The position numbers and the translations under genes were made by a program. From the NCBI RefSeq assembly GCF_001888185.1, contig NZ_CP016364.1:2232001-2296000 (forward strand): a stretch of DNA of 64,000 nucleotides, read 5' to 3'. Of the stretch, positions 26,218 through 34,721 are shown one piece after another. The DNA is from Phaeobacter porticola. Its GTDB lineage: Bacteria; Pseudomonadota; Alphaproteobacteria; Rhodobacterales; Rhodobacteraceae. Below the pieces are notes generated by a model. That model saw only the letters and a program-made list of their open reading frames with translations. It did no database searches and was not told where the DNA came from. The stretch's first letter is position 1. Every line of letters starts with the position of its first letter.

Positions 26218-26291
26218 TGGAGCGGGTAGCGGGAATCGAACCCGCACCTTAAGCTTGGAAGGCTCTTATGATACCATTTCACCATACCCGC
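26218..26291 (-). tRNA. tRNA-Gly (TCC)
   Basis: A complete cloverleaf on the minus strand: acceptor GCGGGTA/TACCCGC, anticodon loop CTTCCAA with anticodon TCC, T arm GCGGGTTCGATTCCCGC, discriminator T and encoded CCA. Its 3' end faces the methyltransferase and IS66 remnants, so it may have served as an integration site. Confidence 0.93.
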
Positions 26292-26410
26292 TCAGAGAAT
26301 TTGGTCTATAAATCGGTGCTTTCCGAGCGTCAAGCGGTCGCGGATGGATTTTCCCATTTTTTCGCGCAAGGTCGGCCTCCGCCTGATTTCCGAATCGTCA
26401 GACATTCCTA

Positions 26411-26956
26411 TCAACTGCCCAGAACGCGCCCGATCCAACTCTTGCGTGGCGCAGCATCGTTGTCCTCGCTTGCGACAGGTTCGTCTGCATCGTCGCTCGC
26501 GTCGTGCACAGTCTCGCCCTCGACCTCGCTCTGGAAACGTTCAAAAAACTGATCTGCCATTTTTTTGGCAAACCCGTCGATAATACGGCTGCCAAGCTGG
26601 GCCAACTTGCCACCGACCTTTGCCTCGACCTCGTAGGACAACAGGGTCTTACCGTCTTCAGCATCGCTCAGCGTCACATGGGCGTCCCCTTTGGCAAAGC
26701 CGGCAGCACCGCCTTTGCCCTCGCCACGCAGGGTCAGGCTATTGGGCGCGTCGAGATCAGACAGGGTGACGACGCCCCGAAATGTTGCTTTCACCGGGCC
26801 AACTTTCTGCACCACCACGGCGGAAAAGCCCTCCTCGGCTGAACCTTCCATCTCTTGGCAGCCTGGCACGGCATTCTTCAAAGTCTCGGCGTCCAACAAC
26901 GCCTCCCAGACATCACTGCGTGGGGCATCTATTGTGCGGGTATCTGCAAGTTTCAT
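26411..26956 (-). CDS. CoxG-family (SRPBCC) protein
   Basis: This 181-residue protein begins MKLADTRTIDAPRSDVWEAL and continues DAETLKNAVPGCQEME. It ends in a glycine-poor acidic tail after a helix with FAKKMADQFFERF. This is the START-like fold of carbon monoxide dehydrogenase subunit G. CoxG helps recruit molybdenum hydroxylases to the membrane. No coxSML genes are near, so the partner enzyme is elsewhere or the role differs. The start follows AGAAGGAAGA. Confidence 0.85.
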   Translation of the reverse strand: MKLADTRTIDAPRSDVWEALLDAETLKNAVPGCQEMEGSAEEGFSAVVVQKVGPVKATFRGVVTLSDLDAPNSLTLRGEGKGGAAGFAKGDAHVTLSDAEDGKTLLSYEVEAKVGGKLAQLGSRIIDGFAKKMADQFFERFQSEVEGETVHDASDDADEPVASEDNDAAPRKSWIGRVLGS

Positions 26957-27273
26957 CAGCGTGTCTTCCTTCTGCTGGCAGAGATAGTGGCGCTCTCTTG
27001 GCGAGCAACTTGGGTCTAAATTGCCCTACCCCGGCTGCTCTGGATATGCGACATTGGTTGCAGGCGCCAGGAACCGCAAGAGAGTCGACAGGACGGTCGC
27101 CGATCCAGGACGGCTCATCGTCTTAGACCTTTCGCCTATTGGCGCCAACGTATCTGCCCTGTTAGCATTGTTTAGGCAACTGGTCGTCCGAAATGCTCAT
27201 ACCCCTGTTGTTGTCGCACAAATGAACCTTTCGCAGGCGCAGGATCGACCTATGGCAAGTCTTTAGGAGTTTG
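26957..27273. other. Divergent intergenic region between coxG-like gene and response regulator
   Basis: About 317 bases that should hold both promoters. A short frame at 27021-27266 ends just before the regulator but shows no family resemblance or ribosome site and is not called. Confidence 0.4.
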
Positions 27274-27972
27274 ATGTCACATCTGCCCACCCGCCCTCGC
27301 GATCCGCAAAACGCAGCTGTACGGTTTGTCAGCGCACTGATTGTCGAAGATCATCCGTTGTTTTGTGATGCTTTGGCGATGACATTGCGCGCAACCGTCG
27401 GGATTAGCAGTATTGCCACGGCCTCCTCGTTAGAGGCGGCCACTGTTGAAATCACAGAGAACCCGGCGCCAGATGTTGTAGTGCTGGATCTGAACCTGCC
27501 TGACGTACAGGGGCTGGACGGGCTGGTGCGGCTGCATACAGCAACGCCTGCGCCGATCCTTGTGGTGTCTTCCATGGCAGACAATCGCATCATCAGCGCT
27601 GCAATCCACGCAGGGGCTGCCGGATTTGTGCCCAAACATAGCCAGCGCGAGATCTATGCTTCTGCGTTCGAAGCCATTGCTCGGGATATCCCGTTTGTAC
27701 CACCTGGCTATGATCTGCTGCAACAGGATACCGACGTGAATGATGCCGCAAGCCGCCTCTCGAAACTGACCAATCAACAGGGGCGGATCCTGCAACTGAT
27801 CTGCGAGGGTAAGCTGAACAAGCAAATCGCCTATGATCTGTCGATTGCCGAAACGACGGTTAAGGCCCATGTCACTGCGATCATGCGCAAGCTAGGAGTT
27901 CAGAGCCGGACCCAAGCGGTTCTGATCGCAAAAGAAACCAGCTTTGCAAACGTCTTGCAAGACCTCGGCTGA
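27274..27972 (+). CDS. LuxR/NarL-family response regulator
   Basis: The ATG at 27274 lies behind AGGAG; 232 residues. The receiver domain (about 15-130) has ALIVEDHPLF with acidic residues, the phospho-acceptor Asp in VVLDLNLPD (about residue 70) and the Lys in GFVPKHS. The C-terminal LuxR helix-turn-helix (about 160-220) reads LTNQQGRILQLICEGKLNKQ and IAETTVKAHVTAIMRKLGV. It is probably the output of the hybrid kinase encoded two genes downstream. Confidence 0.92.
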   Translation: MSHLPTRPRDPQNAAVRFVSALIVEDHPLFCDALAMTLRATVGISSIATASSLEAATVEITENPAPDVVVLDLNLPDVQGLDGLVRLHTATPAPILVVSSMADNRIISAAIHAGAAGFVPKHSQREIYASAFEAIARDIPFVPPGYDLLQQDTDVNDAASRLSKLTNQQGRILQLICEGKLNKQIAYDLSIAETTVKAHVTAIMRKLGVQSRTQAVLIAKETSFANVLQDLG

Positions 27973-27989
27973 CCCGCCTACCATCCGGT

Positions 27990-29243
27990 ATGAACGACGC
28001 AAAACGTCCCACCCAAGCCGACCCCATGCCTGCACCCGTCGGCGCATCCCCGAAAATGCGTGGATCAGCTATTGCGACGGCATTGAAACATGCGGATCGG
28101 ATCACCCGCACCGGGTTTGCCGATGCACAGGATTTTGGTGCCCTCGACAGGCTGGCCGAAATGCTGGCGCCCCTGGACGAGCTGGAGCTGGTGATCCTGT
28201 TTGTCTCGCCGCTGGCTGACATAGACACACTCAGCGCCAATGCGGCGCGACAGCTTGCTCCGGCGCAGGTGGTCGGTTGCACCACGGCAGGCGAGATCGG
28301 GTCGAATGGGTATACCGACGGGGAAATCGTTGCCATTGGCCTGCCCCGCAGCCATTTCTGTGCCCGTGTCCTGCGCATTGACGATCTGGATCACTATGAC
28401 GGTCAACAGCAGATCGACCAAATCATTCGCAATCGCAACGACATGGCACGGGAAACACCAGATTGGACGTCGGAATTTGCCTTTCTCCTCGTCGATGGGC
28501 TGTCGGTCAAAGAAGACGCACTGACAGCTGATCTGGCCCCCGGCCTCGGCCCGGTGCCGCTGTTTGGCGGGTCCGCGGGGGACGGGACCGATTTTGGGGC
28601 CACCTATGTGCTCTGCAATGGTATCGCCCGCCGGAACGCGGCTGTACTGTTACAGATCCGCAGCAACTGTCCGATCAAGGTTTTTAACACCGATCATCTG
28701 GTGCCCAGCACCCAGCGTATGGTTGTAACCGGTGCCAATCCGGCGCGGCGACTGGTGCATGAGATCAACGCCGAACCCGCAGCCCGTGAATATGCCCGGT
28801 TGCTGGGCAAAGACCCCGAGCAGTTGACCAGCTTTACCTTTGCTGCCCATCCACTGGTCGTGCGCATCGGCGGTCAGCACCATGTACGTGCGATCCAGCA
28901 GGTCGCCGAAAATGGCGATTTGGTGTTCTTTTCCGCCATTGACGAAGGCGTGGTGCTCACCCTTGCCGAGCCACTCGATATGATTGCGCATCTGGACCAC
29001 GCCCTGACCGGGCTGAGCGCGCAACAAACCCCAGATGTGATCCTGGCCTGTGACTGCCTGCTCCGCCGAATGGAGGCCCAGCAAAAGCAGCTGACACCAC
29101 AGATTTCAGCCCTACTGGCGGCACATCGGACTGTCGGATTTTGCACATACGGTGAACAGGTGAATTCCATCCACGTAAACCAGACCCTGACGGGTGTCGC
29201 GATCTATCCGCCCAGCGCGACAGACACGGGGCAACGGTCATGA
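27990..29243 (+). CDS. FIST-domain sensory protein (NosP-like)
   Basis: This 417-residue protein has FIST N and FIST C domains: VVGCTTAGEIGSNGYTDGEI, PLFGGSAGDG, and a C-terminal part with LACDCLLRRME and VGFCTYGEQ. NosP, a heme-binding nitric-oxide sensor, belongs to this family and is usually encoded next to a NahK-type hybrid kinase. Here the FIST gene overlaps the kinase gene by 4 bases (ATGA), which fits such a pair. Heme binding itself cannot be read from the sequence with certainty. Confidence 0.85.
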   Translation: MNDAKRPTQADPMPAPVGASPKMRGSAIATALKHADRITRTGFADAQDFGALDRLAEMLAPLDELELVILFVSPLADIDTLSANAARQLAPAQVVGCTTAGEIGSNGYTDGEIVAIGLPRSHFCARVLRIDDLDHYDGQQQIDQIIRNRNDMARETPDWTSEFAFLLVDGLSVKEDALTADLAPGLGPVPLFGGSAGDGTDFGATYVLCNGIARRNAAVLLQIRSNCPIKVFNTDHLVPSTQRMVVTGANPARRLVHEINAEPAAREYARLLGKDPEQLTSFTFAAHPLVVRIGGQHHVRAIQQVAENGDLVFFSAIDEGVVLTLAEPLDMIAHLDHALTGLSAQQTPDVILACDCLLRRMEAQQKQLTPQISALLAAHRTVGFCTYGEQVNSIHVNQTLTGVAIYPPSATDTGQRS

Positions 29244-31564
29244 CGCAGGGCCTGATTGATCCAAACGACACGCTGGAACGGCAGAACGAAAAACTGCTGA
29301 AGATCGCCGCAACCCTGATGCGGCGCGTGGAACAAGACACCGATGCATCGGGCCTTGCCTATGCACAGTTTGAACGCGCCGTCCTGCTGGAAGAGGAAAT
29401 CCGCACACGCACACGCGATCTGGAGCGGACGCTGGATTTGCTCAACCTATCCAATGCCAGACTTGCCGAGGCCAACCGAGAAACAGAAGCGGCCCGCGCC
29501 AATCTTGCCAATGCGATTGAGACCGTGCAGGAAGGCTTTGCCCTGTTTAGCCCGGCAGAGATTCTGGTGATGTGCAACAGCCGCTTTGGCATGCATATGG
29601 CCGATATCCGTGCAAAGCTTCGCCCTGGTCTGGCATTCGGCGCCTACGTAAAGTTGATCAGCAGTAGCAACGCCTTATCCCTGCCGACGGGCACAAACCC
29701 GGCCGATTGGGCCGCCCGGCGTATGGCGCGGCACCAGGATCGCAGCGTGATGTTCAATGTGCGCATGACAGGCAATCGTTGGGTCCAGGTCAGCGAACAC
29801 CGCACGCCCGATGGCGGCACTGTCGTATTGCAGACCGATGTCACCGACATCATGCGTCTGCAACATCAAGAGCGCGAGCGGATCCTTGACGATCAGGCCC
29901 GACTGATCCGCGCCACACTGGAACATCTGAATCAGGGGGTCTGCATCTTTGATCGCGAAGCCCGTCTGGTTGGCTGGAACCGGCTGATGGGCGATCTGCT
30001 ATCGATCCCGATTGGGCGATTTCATCTGGGTAGCCGTTTCCGAACAATCTTTGAGCGTCTGCGCAGCGATTTCACCTTTCACAGCCCTGAGATGGCCGAC
30101 AGGGTGGAACATTGGGCGCGTGGCCAGACTTCAGAGCCACAAGACGGCCACACCCCCACGGCACGCGCGCCCTTGACCTTTGACATCCTACAAGGGGCGC
30201 AGCGCGTTCTGACCGTGTTTATGCAGGACATGCCCGACGGTGGTTTTGTCATCAGCTTTACGGATGTCACTGCCGAACGCCACGCCGCGCGTGCGATGAG
30301 CGAGGCTCGCGATACGCTGGAACAGCGAGTGCAGGAGCGCACCCTGGAACTGGAAGATGCTCTCCAAGCCGCCGAACGAGCCAATGCCTCCAAATCGCGC
30401 TTTGTAGCAGCCGCCTCTCACGACCTGTTACAGCCGCTGTCAGCCGCCAAGCTGTTTGTCGCGGCATTGGACGCAGAGCTGCCATCCGGCACCCCCCGTG
30501 ACACCCTGTCGAAGGCCGCCAATGCTCTGGACAGCGTAGAGACCCTGCTGGCGGCGCTTCTTGATATCTCACGGTTGGATTCCGGCCGCGCCGAGGTCCA
30601 TGTGGCACCAGTCGACCTAGATAAGCTGTTGGGGCAGCTGTACGACGAAATGCGCCCCATCGCCGAGGCAAAAGGTCTGTCCTTCCGGCTGCGGCGTAGC
30701 GGAACCACGGTGCTGAGCGATGTGACCTATCTCCGACGCATTCTGCAAAATCTGATTTCCAACGCGCTACGCTATACGACACGTGGCACTGTGTTGGTTG
30801 GGTTGCGCAAGCGCGCAGGCTCCGTCCGGGTTGAGGTCTGGGACAGCGGCCCCGGCATCGCCGAGGCTGATCGTGCTCGCATCTTTGCAGAGTTTCAACG
30901 TCTCAATGCCTCCGCCAGCGCCGCTGATGGTATGGGGCTGGGCCTTGCCATCGTCGAACGCGCCTGTGCGCTCTTGGGGCATCCGCTTACGCTGCGATCC
31001 CACGTCGGGCGTGGCACGGTTTTTGCCATTGATGTGCCGCGCACCACCGCCAGCGCGACAGTCACCGACACTGCGGCTGGGTCAATGTCCACACTGGTAA
31101 GACGCTCCGGCCAACACATGTCGCCACACATGCAACCTGACGACAACCTCCCTGCACGCCATCAGACCGCATCAGAACAGACCGATTTGAGGCAACTGAT
31201 CGTGCTGATGATCATAAGTGATGCCGATCTTTGTCACGCCCTTACACTCACCCTGGAGCATTGGGGCATTGATGTTCTCCCCTGCAACACTGAAGATGAG
31301 GCCCGCGCGTTGCTGACAGAAATCGACGTCGCCCCCGATCTGGTCATGACCGATCTACACCTCAGCAATACTCACGGCGGTGCCACTGCCATTGTCAATC
31401 TGCGCCGCGACCTTGGTCCCCTGCCCGCCTGCCTGATCTCGGCCGACCGCAGTCCGAAAATCGCCAATCTGGCCGCAGATCTTGACGTCGCATTGTTCTA
31501 CAAGCCTCTAGATCCCGATGATCTGTATGGTTTTCTGCAGGCCCGGCGAATGTCGTCCTTATGA
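29240..31564 (+). CDS. Hybrid sensor histidine kinase/response regulator (NahK-like)
   Basis: The 774-residue protein has no membrane helix. An N-terminal coiled-coil (about 12-95) precedes two PAS-type domains (about 95-195 and 215-350). A second coiled-coil leads to the HisKA box ASHDLLQPLSAAKLFVAAL (His about 390). The ATPase has the N box LQNLISNALRYT, VWDSGPGI and GMGLGLAIV. A C-terminal receiver carries MTDLHLS (Asp about 703) and the Lys in FYKPLDP. The domain order matches cytoplasmic NahK kinases regulated by FIST proteins. Confidence 0.9.
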   Translation: MTQGLIDPNDTLERQNEKLLKIAATLMRRVEQDTDASGLAYAQFERAVLLEEEIRTRTRDLERTLDLLNLSNARLAEANRETEAARANLANAIETVQEGFALFSPAEILVMCNSRFGMHMADIRAKLRPGLAFGAYVKLISSSNALSLPTGTNPADWAARRMARHQDRSVMFNVRMTGNRWVQVSEHRTPDGGTVVLQTDVTDIMRLQHQERERILDDQARLIRATLEHLNQGVCIFDREARLVGWNRLMGDLLSIPIGRFHLGSRFRTIFERLRSDFTFHSPEMADRVEHWARGQTSEPQDGHTPTARAPLTFDILQGAQRVLTVFMQDMPDGGFVISFTDVTAERHAARAMSEARDTLEQRVQERTLELEDALQAAERANASKSRFVAAASHDLLQPLSAAKLFVAALDAELPSGTPRDTLSKAANALDSVETLLAALLDISRLDSGRAEVHVAPVDLDKLLGQLYDEMRPIAEAKGLSFRLRRSGTTVLSDVTYLRRILQNLISNALRYTTRGTVLVGLRKRAGSVRVEVWDSGPGIAEADRARIFAEFQRLNASASAADGMGLGLAIVERACALLGHPLTLRSHVGRGTVFAIDVPRTTASATVTDTAAGSMSTLVRRSGQHMSPHMQPDDNLPARHQTASEQTDLRQLIVLMIISDADLCHALTLTLEHWGIDVLPCNTEDEARALLTEIDVAPDLVMTDLHLSNTHGGATAIVNLRRDLGPLPACLISADRSPKIANLAADLDVALFYKPLDPDDLYGFLQARRMSSL

Positions 31565-31744
31565 TCCGCGCATGGCATGAAATCATGAAACAGATCCGAG
31601 TTCTGCGGCCCTCCTAATGCTGCCCGGTGCAAAAGTGATCCATCGCTTATGGCCATTCGTAACGATATCGCATCCAAATGCACGATACGTGTCACCCTTC
31701 CATCTCTGCACTGCGCTGCCTCCATAGACTGAAAGCCGCCAAGT

Positions 31745-32506
31745 ATGACCTATTCCAACCCTTCCCTTGGCCCGCGTCCTATCGCTGTGATCACCGCCCA
31801 CGGGCAGCCCTCTGATCCAGAGCCACAGGAAATCGCCCTGGCAGATCTCGCGGTCGCAGTTGCAGAGCGGCTGCCCGATTGGGACATCCGTTCCGCCACT
31901 CTTGCGAGCCCTGGCCGGTTGGAGCAGATGACAGAACCCGGCGCGCTCATCTATCCGTTTTTCATGGCCCGTGGCTGGTTCACCGGCACCGTGCTGCCCC
32001 GCCGTTTGCAAGGGCATACTGCGCATGTGCTCATGCCCTTCGGCTTGGATCCCAATTTACCACAGCTGGCCTGCGATGCGCTGGAGGTTGCCTGCAAAGC
32101 CCGAGGTTGGTCACTGGCAGAGACCCGTATTCTGCTGGCGGCCCATGGGTCTGCACGCGGCCCCAAAGCCGCCGAGGCCGCTGAGTCGTTCGCCACTGAT
32201 ATGCGCCAACGCCTACCCGGCACATATTTGGCCACAGGCTATGTCGAAGAGGATCCCCGCATCGCCGATACCGCCCGCCTGTTCGAAGCCAAAGCACCAC
32301 GGCTGCCAAGCCTATGCCTGCCCTTCTTTGCCCAAGCCGGCGAACATGTCCGCGATGACATCCCCGAGGCCCTCAATGAGGCGCACTTCACCGGAGAGAC
32401 CCTACCCGTGCTCGGCGCCCTTCCCCGCGTACCTCAGCTGATCGCAAACGCTCTCATGACCACGGTGCGTGGGTCTAACATCGCTGCGACCAAACCGTCA
32501 CACTAG
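31745..32506 (+). CDS. CbiX-domain protein (sirohydrochlorin chelatase-like)
   Basis: This 253-residue protein has two CbiX-like halves, each with an AHG metal-site motif: VITAHGQPSDPE near residue 18 and LLAAHGSARGP near 140. Chelatases of this family insert Co2+ or Fe2+ into sirohydrochlorin for cobalamin or siroheme. No cobalamin genes are adjacent, so the metal and product are uncertain. The gene is preceded by 180 bases of non-coding DNA and followed by a tRNA. Confidence 0.8.
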   Translation: MTYSNPSLGPRPIAVITAHGQPSDPEPQEIALADLAVAVAERLPDWDIRSATLASPGRLEQMTEPGALIYPFFMARGWFTGTVLPRRLQGHTAHVLMPFGLDPNLPQLACDALEVACKARGWSLAETRILLAAHGSARGPKAAEAAESFATDMRQRLPGTYLATGYVEEDPRIADTARLFEAKAPRLPSLCLPFFAQAGEHVRDDIPEALNEAHFTGETLPVLGALPRVPQLIANALMTTVRGSNIAATKPSH

Positions 32507-32712
32507 CGATGACAGAGCGTACCAAACAACAACCAGCCCAATGACCTTTGCCAAAGTATCTTTGTTCAAACGGAGGTTGCGCCGAACGCAGCACCCACCA
32601 AGAGCACCACATACGGTGTCGGAAATTTTTCCGACTTTCCCGCCTGCTCCACGCAAGACACCTCTTGCGCCTCTCCCCCGCATGTGATTAATCACGCTCA
32701 TACCACCAGGAC

Positions 32713-32786
32713 GGCGAGTTGGCGGAGTGGTGACGCAGCGGATTGCAAATCCGTGTACACCGGTTCGATTCCGGTACTCGCCTCCA
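32713..32786 (+). tRNA. tRNA-Cys (GCA)
   Basis: Cloverleaf with acceptor GGCGAGT/ACTCGCC, anticodon stem-loop GGATTGCAAATCC (anticodon GCA), T arm CCGGTTCGATTCCGG and encoded CCA. An integrase gene starts about 70 bases after its 3' end, so this tRNA is the likely attachment site of the following island. Confidence 0.95.
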
Positions 32787-32856
32787 CAAACCCCCCACCC
32801 ACTTTCAACACATTGAAACAGTTGATTTTGTTGAGTTTATGCATACACTCAACTGC

Positions 32857-34206
32857 ATGATGGACTATATTTCGGACACTACGACTGGTCTAGTTCGGCC
32901 AGAATACCATGCACCGACGCTTGTAAAGCTCAACGGCAAGGGTGGCATCTGGTATGTGTCTGTCACTATGCCCAAAGCCCTCCAAAAGGGAGCAATGCGG
33001 CAGGAAAAACGCTCTACTGGCACGACCGATAAACGGGCAGCTAAGACCAAAATTGCACCCTTAACCAATGAAATATATGCGAAATTTGATCGTGGCTTGG
33101 CTGCACTACACAACAGCTATGTCCAGGAGACGAACCAACCTGCATACACAAACACTATCGGTGACTTCACGAAGGTGTTTACGGCCGCCCCGTTCTTGAT
33201 AAAGCAGCATGGCTTGGACAAAGACCCCGACCGAAAAATTACTAACCTGCTTCCTAGCTGGATCGTCTACCTGGAAGATACCAATCAAGGAAACCACAAG
33301 GAACGTACCTCGCGAAGGAGCAAACTCTTGGAGTTTGTTAGTGTTGTGGGAAACCTCCACGTCGAGGACATCAAGAAGCAGCACGGCTACCAGTACGAGA
33401 AGTGGTTGAATGACGAAGGTAAGGCGAACAGCACGGTGAGATCGCTGATAACGAAGGTTGGTGCATTTCTCACATGGTGCGAACAAGAGGACTTCATTGA
33501 AAACAACCCCTTCTACAACCTCAAACTTTCCCACTACGGCAAAGAGAGCCTTCCCTATTTGCCCTTCGATCTCGATGAACTTACCGCAATATTTGCTCAG
33601 GAAATGAACGATGCAGACCGACTGTGCCTGAGCATACTTGCTGTGACGGGTGCGAGGTTGGACGAAATTGCCCTCCTGGATTGGTCTCAGGTCAAGACCG
33701 AGTTTGGCATCACATTTATCGATCTAAGACCCGAAGAAGTGATCGTGAAGACTGATGGCTCACATCGCGTTGTCCCCATCCACCCAGCAGTTGCCGAAAC
33801 TTTATGGTCAACGAAGAAATCCGAAACGGGGCGCATCTTCGACTACAAGATCGATGTGAACGGGAAGTCTCAGAATGACGCCAGCAAGACTCTGATGCCT
33901 TACATCAGGAACGTCACAAAGCATGATCGAAAAGTCGTGCATTCCTTACGCGGCACTTTCAAACAGATGTTGGAAAATGCGGGTATCACGCAAAGCATGG
34001 TCGAAAAGCTAGAATCGGGAGAGATTTCGCTGACGGAGATTGACCTCGCAATCCGAGAGAACAAGGTGGACAAACGTGTGAATGACAAGATCACTGGTCA
34101 CTCCGCCCGTGATACAGCAGGGAAATACGGCTTCGGACCACTGCTGATCCCACGTGCCAACGCCGTATCGAAGATTGATGTTAGCTTCCTAGGCCCACAT
34201 CATTGA
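32857..34206 (+). CDS. Tyrosine-type site-specific recombinase (island integrase)
   Basis: The start could be the ATG at 32857 or 32839; neither has a good ribosome site. The protein is about 449 residues: an N-terminal arm/SAM-like region (to about 240) and a catalytic domain. Catalytic residues are visible as R in VTGARLDEIALLDW (about 265), H-x-x-R in HSLRGTF (about 361), and H and Tyr in ITGHSARDTAGKYGFG (about 412-423). It reads away from tRNA-Cys, as island integrases usually do. Confidence 0.9.
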   Translation: MMDYISDTTTGLVRPEYHAPTLVKLNGKGGIWYVSVTMPKALQKGAMRQEKRSTGTTDKRAAKTKIAPLTNEIYAKFDRGLAALHNSYVQETNQPAYTNTIGDFTKVFTAAPFLIKQHGLDKDPDRKITNLLPSWIVYLEDTNQGNHKERTSRRSKLLEFVSVVGNLHVEDIKKQHGYQYEKWLNDEGKANSTVRSLITKVGAFLTWCEQEDFIENNPFYNLKLSHYGKESLPYLPFDLDELTAIFAQEMNDADRLCLSILAVTGARLDEIALLDWSQVKTEFGITFIDLRPEEVIVKTDGSHRVVPIHPAVAETLWSTKKSETGRIFDYKIDVNGKSQNDASKTLMPYIRNVTKHDRKVVHSLRGTFKQMLENAGITQSMVEKLESGEISLTEIDLAIRENKVDKRVNDKITGHSARDTAGKYGFGPLLIPRANAVSKIDVSFLGPHH

Positions 34207-34213
34207 GGCTCAG

Positions 34214-34245
34214 TTCGATAGTGACAGGAGTTCGACACTATCGAA
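34214..34245. repeat. Hairpin downstream of the integrase
   Basis: TTCGATAGTG pairs perfectly with CACTATCGAA around a 12-base loop, 7 bases after the integrase stop. It lacks a T tract and may be an mRNA-end hairpin or a recombination-related site. Confidence 0.5.
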
Positions 34246-34364
34246 AGCGAACGATTGTCGTATTGGATGTCTGAGTTCCTTTATCCAACACCTCGTATCG
34301 ACATGTAACAGTCAGCACATTTGCCAGTGTTGTCGTGCAGGTCCAAGCGATCACCGATACAAAA

Positions 34365-34650
34365 TCACTCTGCTGGTGCCAGCGTCGGTTGCGGTCTAGC
34401 ACGACTCTTTCGTTTCTCACCCAGCATCAACGTGCCAGGGGTCACCACCAGTGTCAGGATCGTCGCAATCACAAGCCCACCTGCAATTGCCGATGACGGT
34501 TCGGTCCACCACTGCGTTGATGGTGCGCCGTAAACAACGTCACGTGTGAAGAAGTTCAGGTTCACCCCGATCACTATTGGAATGAGACCTAGTGCGGTCG
34601 TGACGGATGTCAGGATGACGGGACGTAGACGTTGTGCGCCTGTGCGTAAG
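34365..34650 (-). pseudogene. 3' fragment of an RND efflux pump permease
   Basis: The minus strand encodes the last two membrane helices of an AcrB-like pump: LRPVILTSVTTALGLIPIVI and SSAIAGGLVIATILTLVVTP, then a basic tail. The homology ends around 34650 (near LRTGAQRLRP), where the sequence joins the leader of the HEPN gene. It is a left-over of a larger pump gene cut by a rearrangement. Confidence 0.8.
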
Positions 34651-34721
34651 CACGGATGGTCAAAGCATGAAGGATGTCGCAGACTTGTGCTGGCAAACTC
34701 GGAGAAGCAGGAGGCTATTCT

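Noticed and set aside
27021-27266. 81-codon frame ending just before the response regulator
   Set aside because: No ribosome site and no recognisable domain; the region is needed for the divergent promoters.
34674-34721. N-terminal extension of the HEPN protein from the ATG at 34674
   Set aside because: No well-spaced ribosome site, whereas AGGAGG lies 7 bases before the TTG at 34722; kept as an alternative only.
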